Source: Oscillospiraceae bacterium (GTDB lineage Bacteria; Bacillota; Clostridia; Oscillospirales; Ruminococcaceae). From it: 6,798 bases of DNA. The notes beneath the pieces were generated by a model. That model did not search any database, was not told where the DNA came from, and worked only from the letters and a program-made list of their open reading frames with translations. Below, piece after piece: positions 1 through 6,437 of this stretch; position 1 is the first letter of the stretch, and the number at the start of each line of letters is the position of its first letter. The stretch spans positions 1 through 6,798 of the forward strand of contig JAFOYK010000085.1 in NCBI GenBank assembly GCA_017424665.1, read 5' to 3'. A program made the position numbers and the translations under genes.

Positions 1-1
1 A

Positions 2-121
2 ATTCCGATAGTCGGCGCCATCGGCGGATTTTACGACGCGGTATATATGAAGAGGATAAACGAATTTGCAAATATAAAGTACAAAAAAAGAATGCTTTTT
101 AAAATACATTCAAAGAATTGA
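2..121 (+). CDS. C-terminal end of a probable EcsC-family protein (5' end outside window)
   Basis: An open frame enters from the left edge and gives 39 residues before TGA at 119-121. It begins IPIVGAIGGFYDAVYMKR and ends in a basic tail with KYKKRML and IHSKN. The hydrophobic, glycine-rich IP(I/V)VGA-GG segment followed by an N-E-F-A-x-x-K-Y-x-K-R-x-L helix resembles, from memory, the C-terminal end of EcsC-family proteins, a poorly understood family often described as membrane-associated. The other forward frames in this stretch give basic, low-complexity peptides. The stop lies 14 bases before the ATG of the amidohydrolase with no terminator between, so the two genes are probably co-transcribed. 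The family call rests on a short tail only and is moderate; the presence of a coding end is more secure than its name. Confidence 0.55.
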   Translation: MPIVGAIGGFYDAVYMKRINEFANIKYKKRMLFKIHSKN

Positions 122-123
122 AA

Positions 124-130
124 AGGGGTG
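124..130 (+). promoter_or_regulatory. Ribosome binding site deciding the amidohydrolase start
   Basis: AGGGGTG at 124-130 matches the anti-Shine-Dalgarno sequence with one base missing from AGGAGGTG, and lies five bases before the ATG at 136. A TTG at 118 in the same frame lies upstream of this site and overlaps the stop codon of the preceding gene, so 136 is the better start. Confidence 0.75.
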
Positions 131-135
131 CAGTG

Positions 136-1680
136 ATGAAAATTTATGAAGGTTCAGTTCTGATCTGCGATGCAGAAAACAAAGTCTGCCGCTATCTCGT
201 TGAGGATTGCGGAAAAATTGTTTATACCGGCGATGAACTTCCGGAAGAATATAAAAATTCCGAAAGGATCGAACTTGGTGAAAAGGCGCTTATCCCTTCT
301 TTCACCGACAGCCACATCCATTTTGCAAGCTACGCAACTTTCCTTGCTGGTCTCAACGTTGCGGATGCAAAAAGCAATACCGAGATTCTTGAGAGCATCC
401 GTGAATTTGTTAAAAAATGCGACGACAAACTTATAATCGCTTTCGGCGCTTCGCCACATTCTGTCATTGAAAAGCATTTTGTCACCCGCGAACAGCTTGA
501 CGAAGTCTGTCCGGAAAAACCGCTTTTTATGGTAAAATACGACGGCCACACCTGCGTTATCAACACAAAACTTCTTAATCTTGTCCGCAAAAAGGCGGAA
601 AACCTCCGCGGATTCCATCCGGAAAGCGGCGAGATGAACCAGGAAGCATTTTTTGCGGTTTCCGATTACGTCACCAATTCCGTTTCCATCCCGAAACTTC
701 TGAAGAATATGCAGAAGGCTGCCGACCATATGGCTTCCCGCGGAATCGGAATGATACATACCGTAAGCGGGGTCGGTTTTCCGCTCGATATGGACGTTTC
801 CATGGAAAACTGGTTCGGAAAAGGCCTTGATAACGGCCTTAACCTTCGCGTTTTCTTCCAGACAATGGATGTGGATAAAGTTAAAAGAATGAAACTTCCA
901 AGGATCGGAGGATGCTTTGCAACGGCTCTTGACGGATGCTTCGGTTCCGAAGATGCCGCAATGCTTTTGCCTTATGAAGGAAGCGAAAACAAAGGCGTAA
1001 TTTACTATTCCGATGAAAAGGTAACGGATTTTTGCAAAAAAGCAAACCGCGCCGGTTTGCAAATTGAAATGCACGCCATTGGTGATGCGGCTTTTGAGCA
1101 GGCAACAAAAGCCCTTAAAGCCGCTCTGGATGATTTTCCAAGGGAAGACCACCGCCATACCATAATACACGCCTGCCTTCCCACAGAAGAAGGTATCCGC
1201 ATCTGCGGAGAATATAAAATCGGTCTTGCTATCCAAAGCGCCTTTATCGATTGGCCCCAGGAGCCGAACGATTATCTTGAAAGGATCCTTGGCGAAAGAG
1301 CGAAAAAACTCAACCCGTTCAAAACCTATTTTGAACACGGAATAGTTATGAGTGTCGGTTCCGACGGCCCCTGCACCGATCCGGACCCGATCAACTGGAT
1401 ATATAAAATCTGCAATAACGGCGAGGAATCCCTTCCGGTTCAGGAAGCCTTGAGAATGTGCACTTATAACGGATATCACCAGACTTTTGATGAAAAAGAA
1501 CGCGGAAGCCTTGAAGCCGGAAAAATTGCAGATATGGTAATTCTCTCCGAAAATCCTTATGAAATGAAGGCCGAAGAGCTTTGCAACCTTAAAGTTGAAA
1601 AACTTATTCTCGGCGGAAAAGATTATAAGGAACTTTCCGAAAATCCGATAAAACAGGTTCTTCGCGGATTTTTTAAGTAA
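136..1680 (+). CDS. Amidohydrolase family 3 (YtcJ-like) metal-dependent hydrolase
   Basis: The product is 514 residues, close to the usual 500-560 of the amidohydrolase_3 / YtcJ family. These are cytoplasmic TIM-barrel metalloenzymes that hydrolyse amide, formyl or related C-N bonds. Visible family features, numbered from the ATG at 136, are the metal-binding HxH in DSHIHF (His60, His62), a D-G-H motif (Asp136, His138), HAIGDAA (His313), IIHA (His345) and GSDGP (Asp410). The C-terminal RGSLEAGKIADMVIL (457-470) closes the small beta-sandwich domain. All expected metal ligands are present, so it should be active. There is no signal peptide or membrane segment. The substrate cannot be read from sequence; relatives include N-substituted formamide deformylase and exoenzyme-regulation-type proteins, but many are uncharacterised. 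The neighbour upstream is probably in the same operon. The gene ends at a strong hairpin terminator. Confidence 0.93.
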   Translation: MKIYEGSVLICDAENKVCRYLVEDCGKIVYTGDELPEEYKNSERIELGEKALIPSFTDSHIHFASYATFLAGLNVADAKSNTEILESIREFVKKCDDKLIIAFGASPHSVIEKHFVTREQLDEVCPEKPLFMVKYDGHTCVINTKLLNLVRKKAENLRGFHPESGEMNQEAFFAVSDYVTNSVSIPKLLKNMQKAADHMASRGIGMIHTVSGVGFPLDMDVSMENWFGKGLDNGLNLRVFFQTMDVDKVKRMKLPRIGGCFATALDGCFGSEDAAMLLPYEGSENKGVIYYSDEKVTDFCKKANRAGLQIEMHAIGDAAFEQATKALKAALDDFPREDHRHTIIHACLPTEEGIRICGEYKIGLAIQSAFIDWPQEPNDYLERILGERAKKLNPFKTYFEHGIVMSVGSDGPCTDPDPINWIYKICNNGEESLPVQEALRMCTYNGYHQTFDEKERGSLEAGKIADMVILSENPYEMKAEELCNLKVEKLILGGKDYKELSENPIKQVLRGFFK

Positions 1681-1687
1681 ACAGAAT

Positions 1688-1723
1688 AAAAAAAGCCCTG
1701 CTTAAAGCAGGGCTTTTTCTTTT
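1688..1723. terminator. Bidirectional rho-independent terminator between convergent genes
   Basis: A perfect 7-bp stem GCCCTGC (1695-1701) / GCAGGGC (1707-1713) encloses a TTAAA loop. It is flanked by seven A on the left (1688-1694) and a T-rich run on the right (1714-1723). The A tract becomes a U tract on the other strand, so one hairpin can end both the amidohydrolase transcript and the convergent nitroreductase transcript. It lies 14 bases after the first stop codon and 17 bases from the end of the other. Confidence 0.93.
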
Positions 1724-1730
1724 ATATGGA

Positions 1731-2243
1731 TCAGTCGATTTTAATGATTCTTCCTTCTTTTCTGGGTTTTTCTGCGGGTGCTTCCGCTTCATAGCCAAGA
1801 ATGCAGTTTCCGATTCCGATAAGGTTTTCCGGAAGACCCCATTTTGCAAGAAGCTCTTTTCCGACCGGAAGTTCAAAAGTCTGTTTCGCTCTGTGAATCC
1901 AGCAGGAACCAAGGCCGAGAGCATGGGCAGCGTTCATAAGGTTTCCCATAACAAGGCTTCCGTCCTCAAGATAGGTGGGGTCCGGTGCGGCAAGAACAAC
2001 GATTACGCAGGGTGCGCCATAAAAAGGGTCACCGTCGCGGCTCATAACTTCGGCGTTGATTTTGGAAAGAAGGTCGCGGGTTTCCTTATCGCGGACAGCA
2101 ACAAGGAAGGTACTTTGGCGGTTCATTCCGCTTGCGGCAAAAGTTCCTGCTTCAAGAACTTTGTCAAGAAGTTCGTCCGGAACCTGTTCGGATTTATAAT
2201 TTCTGCAGCTTCTTCTGGTAAGAAGGTTTTCCATAGCTTCCAT
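1731..2243 (-). CDS. Nitroreductase-family flavoprotein (FMN-dependent)
   Basis: The product is 170 residues, typical of the short nitroreductase / NADH-dehydrogenase-like subfamily of cytoplasmic, homodimeric FMN enzymes that use NAD(P)H. Family marks are the N-terminal RRSCRNY (10-16), which contacts the FMN phosphate, the VPDELLDKVLEAG helix followed by AASGMNRQ (36-43), the central GAPCVIVV segment (76-83), the helix and strand DGSLVMGNLMNAAHALGLGSCWI (94-116; glycine-rich end at 110-113), and a C-terminal IGNCILGYEAE with KPRKEGRIIKID (159-170). The start is ATG at 2243, supported by AGGAGG seven bases upstream (2256-2251); an in-frame ATG three codons later is less well placed. The physiological substrate is not predictable; quinones, nitroaromatics and enones are all known for relatives. 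The gene sits 95 bases downstream of pheT but behind a terminator, so it is probably a separate unit, although I found no clear promoter. Confidence 0.93.
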   Translation of the reverse strand: MEAMENLLTRRSCRNYKSEQVPDELLDKVLEAGTFAASGMNRQSTFLVAVRDKETRDLLSKINAEVMSRDGDPFYGAPCVIVVLAAPDPTYLEDGSLVMGNLMNAAHALGLGSCWIHRAKQTFELPVGKELLAKWGLPENLIGIGNCILGYEAEAPAEKPRKEGRIIKID

Positions 2244-2303
2244 AAAATTACCTCCTGAAATAATGTAGGGCGGGGGTTTGCTACCGCCGTTTTTAAGATA
2301 TAC
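2244..2303 (-). other. Short leader of the nitroreductase gene, no convincing promoter
   Basis: These 60 bases lie between the pheT terminator and the nitroreductase start. They hold the AGGAGG ribosome binding site (2256-2251) and a small GC hairpin (CCGCC 2284-2288 with GGCGG 2269-2273). Candidate -10 hexamers (TACATT, TATCTT on the minus strand) lack a matching -35 at normal spacing, so I do not call a promoter. Expression could come from a weak promoter here or from read-through past the pheT terminator. Confidence 0.5.
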
Positions 2304-2332
2304 AAAAAAGGCGGAGCAAAGCTCCGCCTTTT
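2304..2332 (-). terminator. Rho-independent terminator of the phe operon
   Basis: On the minus strand, directly after pheT, a perfect 8-bp stem GGCGGAGC / GCTCCGCC (arms 2328-2321 and 2317-2310) with a three-base loop is followed by a run of six T (2309-2304). It begins only seven bases after the pheT stop codon. The A run before the stem (2332-2329) means it could also work weakly in the other direction, but no + strand gene needs it. Confidence 0.93.
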
Positions 2333-2338
2333 GGTTTA

Positions 2339-4720
2339 TCAGCTTCTGAGTTCAGCGCCGATGTTTGCAAGTTCTTTAAGAACTTTGTTAACTGCTTTGT
2401 CGCATTCCTCAACAGTAAGGGTGCGGTCTGCGGCACGAAGGGTCATGGTGTAAGCAACGCTCTTTTTGCCTTCGGCAATGGAAGAACCTTTGTAAACGTC
2501 GAAGAGTTCAACCTTTTCAAGAAGTTTGCCTGCGCCTGCGCGGATTGCTTTTTCAAGAGATGCTGCGGGAAGTTCATCGTCGCAGATGATTGCAAGGTCG
2601 CGGGTGGAAGCAGGGAACTTGGGGGTGGGTTTGAATTTCTTTTCAACGATTCTTGCGTCGAAGATATCTGCAATATCAAGGGTTGCAACGTAAGCGCGGG
2701 TTCCGATTCCGTAGTTATCGAGAACTGCGGGAGCAATTTCGCCGATCACGCCGATTTTCTTTTCGCCGATGGAGATATCTGCGCATCTTCCGCGATGGAA
2801 GGTGGGGTTCTCTTTGTTAGCGGTGAATTCTACGCCGTAAACGCCGAGTTTATCAAGAGCTTCGAGGATAATTCCTTTCATTGCGAAGAAATCTTCTTTT
2901 TCGCCGTAAGAACCGATTACTGCAACGCCTCTTTCTTCCGGAAGAATGTCTGCGGATTCTTTGGGAAGATAGATGGTGCCAAGTTCGAAGAAGCGGCCTG
3001 CGATGTTGCGGTTGTTATAGTTTCTTGCAATAACTTCAAGCATGGAAGGAACGCAGGTGGTTCTCATAACGGAAGTATCTTCGCCAAGGGGGTTGGTGAT
3101 TACAACGCTTCTGCGAAGGTCGGAATCTTCCGGAAGGTTGATTTTATCGTAATATTTGGGGCTGATGAAGGAATAGGTCTGGGCTTCATAGCAACCGTTT
3201 GCCATAAGAAGGCGGGAAAGCTTTTTCTCAAACTGCTGGCGAAGAGTGAGAGCACCCTGGGAAGCGCCCTGAACAGCGGTGTTGGGGATTACGTCATAGC
3301 CATAGAATCTTGCGATCTCTTCGGCAATGTCTGCTTTGTGGCGGGTGTCGCCTGCGCGGAAAGAAGGAACGGTGATTACGCCGTTTTCAACTTTATAGCC
3401 GATTTTTTCAAGAATCTCGACCATTTTTTCTGCGGGAAGATCGATTCCGAGGAATTTGTTGGTCCATTCGGGGCAGAAATCAACGGTATAGGGTTCATCA
3501 CCTTCGTTATCAATATCAATGTATCCGCCGATAACTTCGCCTGCGCCAAGCATTTCAACAAGCTGGCAAGCGCGGTTAACAGCTTCCATGCACATTCTGG
3601 AATCGAGGTTTTTCTCGAAACGGCCGGAAGATTCGGTTCTCATGCCGAGTTTTTTAGCGGTGGTTCTTACGGAAGAACCGAGGAAGGAAGCAGATTCGAA
3701 AACGACCATGTTGGTGTCATCCTGGATTCCGCTGTATTCGCCGCCCATAACGCCTGCTACGCAGGAGGGTTTTTCAGCGTCGCAGATGCAGAGCATTTCG
3801 GGAGAAAGTTTTCTTTCAACACCGTCAAGAGTGGTGATGCTTTCGCCTTCTTCTGCGTTTCTGACGACGATTTTGTTGCCTGCAAGATATTTATAGTCGA
3901 AAGCATGCATGGGCTGGCCATATTCGAGCATTACAAAGTTTGTGATATCAACAAGGTTGTTGATGGGGCGAACGCCGCTTGCGCGGAGTCTTTCTCTCAT
4001 CCATCTCGGGGAAGGACCGACTTTGATGTTTTTGATCATTCTTGCAACGTAACGGCGGCAAAGGGTGGGGTTTTTAACTTCAACGGAAAGAAGTTCGTTG
4101 ATATCGCCGGTTTCGTTTTCAATTTTAACTTCGGGCATATGGAGTTCTTTGCCGAAAGTTGCTGCTGCTTCTCTTGCAAGACCGAGAACAGAAAGGCAAT
4201 CGGGGCGGTTGGAAGTGATTTCGAATTCAACGCAAACGTCGTTGATTCCGAGAGCGGTTCTGATATCGTCGCCGGGTTTGCAGTCTTCTTTGATGTCCAT
4301 AATGCCGTCTTCGATGGCATAGGGGAAATCGTGAACGGTCACGCCAAGTTCTGCAACGGAGCACATCATTCCGTTGGAAGGAACGCCGCGGAGTTTGCCT
4401 TTTTTGATTTTGATTCCGCCTGCAAGGGTGGAGTTGTCGAGAGCTGCGGGAACCATCATTCCTTCGTAAACGTTCTGTGCTGCGGTTACGATCTGGATGG
4501 GTTCTTCGCGGCCGATATCGATCTGGCAGATCTGAAGTTTGTCTGCATCGGGGTGTTTTTCAATTTTAAGAATTTTACCGACAACAACGTTGGAGATATA
4601 GTCGGCTTCTTCGTTATAACATTCGACTTTGGAGCCGGACATGGTCATTGCGTCACAGAACTGTTTGGGGGTGACGCCGGTTTCAACATAGTCCGCAAGC
4701 CATCTGAGAGATAAATCCAT
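2339..4720 (-). CDS. pheT: Phenylalanyl-tRNA synthetase, beta subunit
   Basis: PheT is the beta chain of the cytoplasmic alpha2-beta2 enzyme that attaches phenylalanine to tRNA-Phe. It binds the tRNA and hydrolyses mis-charged Tyr-tRNA-Phe. At 793 residues it is a full-length bacterial protein. Domains seen in order are the N-terminal start MDLSLRWLADYV, a tRNA-binding OB fold (about 40-150, with HPDADKL at 56-62 and SNGMMCS), the B3/B4 editing domain (about 212-385, with VMGGEYSGIQDDT at 324-336 and ESSGRFEKNLD), a B5 domain (about 409-477, ending DIAEEIARFYGYDVIP), the catalytic-like core (about 490-680) and the C-terminal anticodon-binding ferredoxin-fold domain (about 698-793, with FPASTRDLAI). 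The start has AGAAGG (4733-4728) seven bases upstream. Unusually, it is separated from pheS by another gene and a structured repeat that ends only about eight bases before its ribosome binding site. Confidence 0.98.
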   Translation of the reverse strand: MDLSLRWLADYVETGVTPKQFCDAMTMSGSKVECYNEEADYISNVVVGKILKIEKHPDADKLQICQIDIGREEPIQIVTAAQNVYEGMMVPAALDNSTLAGGIKIKKGKLRGVPSNGMMCSVAELGVTVHDFPYAIEDGIMDIKEDCKPGDDIRTALGINDVCVEFEITSNRPDCLSVLGLAREAAATFGKELHMPEVKIENETGDINELLSVEVKNPTLCRRYVARMIKNIKVGPSPRWMRERLRASGVRPINNLVDITNFVMLEYGQPMHAFDYKYLAGNKIVVRNAEEGESITTLDGVERKLSPEMLCICDAEKPSCVAGVMGGEYSGIQDDTNMVVFESASFLGSSVRTTAKKLGMRTESSGRFEKNLDSRMCMEAVNRACQLVEMLGAGEVIGGYIDIDNEGDEPYTVDFCPEWTNKFLGIDLPAEKMVEILEKIGYKVENGVITVPSFRAGDTRHKADIAEEIARFYGYDVIPNTAVQGASQGALTLRQQFEKKLSRLLMANGCYEAQTYSFISPKYYDKINLPEDSDLRRSVVITNPLGEDTSVMRTTCVPSMLEVIARNYNNRNIAGRFFELGTIYLPKESADILPEERGVAVIGSYGEKEDFFAMKGIILEALDKLGVYGVEFTANKENPTFHRGRCADISIGEKKIGVIGEIAPAVLDNYGIGTRAYVATLDIADIFDARIVEKKFKPTPKFPASTRDLAIICDDELPAASLEKAIRAGAGKLLEKVELFDVYKGSSIAEGKKSVAYTMTLRAADRTLTVEECDKAVNKVLKELANIGAELRS

Positions 4721-4741
4721 TGTTTAACCTTCTTTCTGAAT

Positions 4742-4888
4742 ATGCCTTCCCCTTGAGGGGAAGGTGCCGCATGGCCGTATGGCTGCGGCGGATGAGGTGT
4801 TTGTTTTAATTGACGCCGCTTCTACGAAATGCGGCTACACCTCATCAGTCACCTTCGGGGACAGCTTCTCCTCAAGGAGAAGCCTTTT
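4742..4888. repeat. Structured dispersed repeat, MITE-like, copy 1 (between the small ORF and pheT)
   Basis: The 174-base gap between the small gene and pheT is almost filled by a self-complementary element with no coding sense. The left end forms a perfect 8-bp hairpin, CCTTCCCC (4745-4752) with GGGGAAGG (4757-4764) around TTGA. Next are a GCCGCA / TGCGGC hairpin (4766-4771 with 4784-4789), GATGAGGTGT (4791-4800) pairing exactly with ACACCTCATC (4837-4846), a central GCCGC / GCGGC hairpin (4815-4819 with 4831-4835), a UUCG-loop hairpin (4848-4862) and a right-end hairpin GCTTCTCC / GGAGAAGC (4864-4871 with 4876-4883). The two ends are diverged inverted repeats of each other. The left 25 bases recur exactly at 6772-6796. 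No transposase is present, so a non-autonomous mobile repeat is the best reading. Exact boundaries and target duplications are uncertain. Confidence 0.8.
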
Positions 4889-4894
4889 GGCAAT

Positions 4895-5290
4895 TTATTT
4901 TTCGCCGCCGGGAATATATTTTCTTACGGCTTCGGGAATTTTTTCAACAGGAATGATTTCCGGTTCCGGGTCGGGACCGATCTCGCCGTTTATTGCTTCG
5001 TCAATGGTTGCGGAAAGAGTCATGCCGTCAATGGCAAGTCCCTGATAAACGGTGGGAAGAATAAGGTTTGCCTGGAAGCAAAGTTTGAAAAGATAGGTGA
5101 TGTTGTCAGCCTGGCTTTTTGCTTCGGTGTAATCTTCTTCTTTAACTGCTTTTGCAAGTTTTGCGGCTCTGTCACGAAGTTCAACGGAATATTCGCGTTC
5201 CTGAAGATCGAAGAAAAGTTTGCGGTAAATATTAAGAGTTCTTGCCTGGAAACGAAGAGTAAGGTCGGAAATTTCTTTTCTGCTGGTCAT
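4895..5290 (-). CDS. Uncharacterised 131-residue protein encoded between pheS and pheT
   Basis: I do not recognise this protein. It begins MTSRKEISDLTLRFQARTL, is mostly predicted helical and charged through residue 65 (KLAKAVKEEDYTEAKSQADN), has a more hydrophobic middle (ITYLFKLCFQANLILPTVY, 64-82), and ends in a proline- and acid-rich tail (GPDPEPEIIPVEKIP at 105-119, then KYIPGGEK). It has one cysteine (71), no metal motif, no signal peptide and no clear transmembrane helix. The start is ATG at 5290, ten bases after a GGAG (5304-5301) that lies just past the pheS stop; the gene starts 19 bases after pheS ends. That spacing, the shared strand and the absence of a terminator say it is co-transcribed with pheS under T-box control. 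A role linked to translation or to the synthetase is a guess from position only. That it is a real gene is likely. Confidence 0.75.
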   Translation of the reverse strand: MTSRKEISDLTLRFQARTLNIYRKLFFDLQEREYSVELRDRAAKLAKAVKEEDYTEAKSQADNITYLFKLCFQANLILPTVYQGLAIDGMTLSATIDEAINGEIGPDPEPEIIPVEKIPEAVRKYIPGGEK

Positions 5291-5309
5291 TTCAAAGCTT
5301 CTCCTTTAA

Positions 5310-6329
5310 TTAAAACTGGTCAAGGAAACGAAGGTCGTTTTCATAAAGAAGACGAAGGTCGTTGATTGCAAATCTTCTCATAACGATACGCTCAAGACCG
5401 ATTCCGAATGCAAAACCGCTGTATTCTTCCGGGTCGATGTTGCAGTTGGAAAGAACTTTCGGATGAACCATTCCGCAGCCGAGAATTTCGATCCAGCCTT
5501 CGTTTTTGCACATCGGGCAGCCTTCGCCGTGGCAGTTGAAGCACTGGATATCCATTTCAGCGGAAGGTTCGGTGAAGGGGAAGTGGTGCGGACGGAAACG
5601 AACAACGGAATCTTCGCCGTAAAGACGTTTGATGAAGATTTCAAGGGTTCCTTTAAGGTCGGCCATGGTTACGCCTTTGTCAACAACAAGGCCTTCGATC
5701 TGATGGAAAAGAGGGGAATGGGTTGCGTCAACAGCGTCGGAACGGTAAACGCGGCCGGGTGCGATGATGCGGATCGGGGGCTGCTGTTTTTCCATAACAC
5801 GGACCTGAACAGGGGAGGTCTGGGTTCTGAGAAGAACGTTTTCGGTGATATAGAAAGTATCCTGAGTATCTCTTGCGGGGTGGTCTTTCGGAAGGTTAAG
5901 AGCTTCGAAGTTGTAATAATCGGTTTCAACTTCGGGACCTTCTGCGATGGAAAAGCCCATTCCGAGGAAGATGTCTTCAACTTCGTTGAGAACGATGTTG
6001 AGGGGGTGTTCCTTACCGGTGGGTGCGGGGGTTCCGGGAAGAGTTACGTCAATGGTTTCGGAAGCAAGCTTCTTTTCAAGAAGATGCTGGTGAATGTGTT
6101 CTGCGGCCTCGGTAAGGTCGTTTTCAATTTCGGCGCGAACCTGGTTTGCAAGCTGGCCGATAACGGGTCTTTCTTCTGCGGAAAGGCTTCCCATCTGTTT
6201 GAGAATGGCGGTGAGCTCGCCTTTTTTGCCAAGATAGCGAATACGAAGTTCTTCAAGTGCTTTGGGATCTTCGCAAAGCTCAAGAGCTTTTTTTGCCTCA
6301 AGGCGGATCTGTTCAAGCTGCTCTTTCAA
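5310..6329 (-). CDS. pheS: Phenylalanyl-tRNA synthetase, alpha subunit
   Basis: PheS is the catalytic alpha chain of the alpha2-beta2 synthetase, forming Phe-AMP and transferring it to tRNA-Phe. At 339 residues it has the normal bacterial length. The N-terminal coiled-coil arm covers about 1-90. Class II motifs follow: motif 1 region [17 protein letters not shown] (131-147), motif 2 [19 protein letters not shown] (192-210) and motif 3 [16 protein letters not shown] (305-320). The phenylalanine pocket contains [13 protein letters not shown] (248-260). Four cysteines (263, 266, 271, 274) form a CxxC...CxxC pair like that in Bacillus-type PheS. The start is TTG at 6329; an in-frame TGA three codons upstream rules out a longer form, and the next in-frame Met is residue 46, which would remove half of the arm. 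The gene is first in the operon and lies behind a T-box leader. Confidence 0.98.
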   Translation of the reverse strand: MKEQLEQIRLEAKKALELCEDPKALEELRIRYLGKKGELTAILKQMGSLSAEERPVIGQLANQVRAEIENDLTEAAEHIHQHLLEKKLASETIDVTLPGTPAPTGKEHPLNIVLNEVEDIFLGMGFSIAEGPEVETDYYNFEALNLPKDHPARDTQDTFYITENVLLRTQTSPVQVRVMEKQQPPIRIIAPGRVYRSDAVDATHSPLFHQIEGLVVDKGVTMADLKGTLEIFIKRLYGEDSVVRFRPHHFPFTEPSAEMDIQCFNCHGEGCPMCKNEGWIEILGCGMVHPKVLSNCNIDPEEYSGFAFGIGLERIVMRRFAINDLRLLYENDLRFLDQF

Positions 6330-6339
6330 ATTTTTTCAA

Positions 6340-6343
6340 CTCC
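6340..6343 (-). promoter_or_regulatory. Ribosome binding site for the TTG start of pheS
   Basis: GGAG (6343-6340) lies ten bases before TTG (6329-6327). An ATG overlapping this site is in another frame, and the pheS frame is closed upstream by TGA at 6338-6336. The site therefore fixes TTG as the start. A weaker start codon with a longish spacer may lower initiation. Confidence 0.7.
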
Positions 6344-6398
6344 ATTTATATGATATTTGTTTATGACGTTTTGCTGGTTTTGCGGCAAAAACGGATAT

Positions 6399-6437
6399 AA
6401 AAAAAGCTCCGCCCCAAGCCGCAAATTTGGGACGAAG
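6399..6437 (-). terminator. T-box attenuator terminator upstream of pheS
   Basis: On the minus strand CTTCGTCCCAA (6437-6427) pairs with TTGGGGCGGAG (6417-6407), giving 11 pairs including two G-U, with a nine-base loop. One C and seven T (6405-6399) follow. The 5' arm contains TCTTCGTCCC, which is also needed by the antiterminator, so the two folds exclude each other. Confidence 0.9.

Noticed and set aside
154..1479. A 441-codon open frame on the minus strand opposite the amidohydrolase.
   Set aside because: It is the shadow of a strongly supported gene: no ribosome binding site fits, and the composition is odd and free of motifs.
2795..4714. A 639-codon open frame on the + strand opposite pheT.
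   Set aside because: It lies fully antisense to a clear pheT with all domains intact. The product is rich in F, C, H and G with no recognisable domain, as expected from reverse reading of a gene whose codon use rarely gives stops on the other strand.
4864..4888. The right-end hairpin of the repeat followed by TTTT as an intrinsic terminator.
   Set aside because: The T run is short and lies on the + strand, where no gene needs ending. On the minus strand no U run follows the hairpins, so it should not stop the phe operon efficiently.
4742..4888. The hairpin series as a CRISPR array or attachment site.
   Set aside because: There are no equal-length direct repeats with unique spacers, and no integrase or tRNA gene nearby. 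The structure is nested inverted repeats.
4764..5045. A 93-codon + strand frame beginning inside the repeat.
   Set aside because: Its first part is repeat hairpins and its remainder is antisense to the small gene; no ribosome binding site is seen.
4829..5365. A 178-codon + strand frame overlapping the small gene between pheS and pheT.
   Set aside because: It starts inside the repeat and runs antisense through the small gene into the pheS end. The minus-strand frame has the ribosome binding site, operon spacing and a more protein-like composition.
5463..6353. A 296-codon open frame on the + strand opposite pheS.
   Set aside because: Antisense to a complete pheS. Its glycine- and phenylalanine-rich composition mirrors the reverse complement of pheS codons, and its 3' end runs into the T-box leader side.
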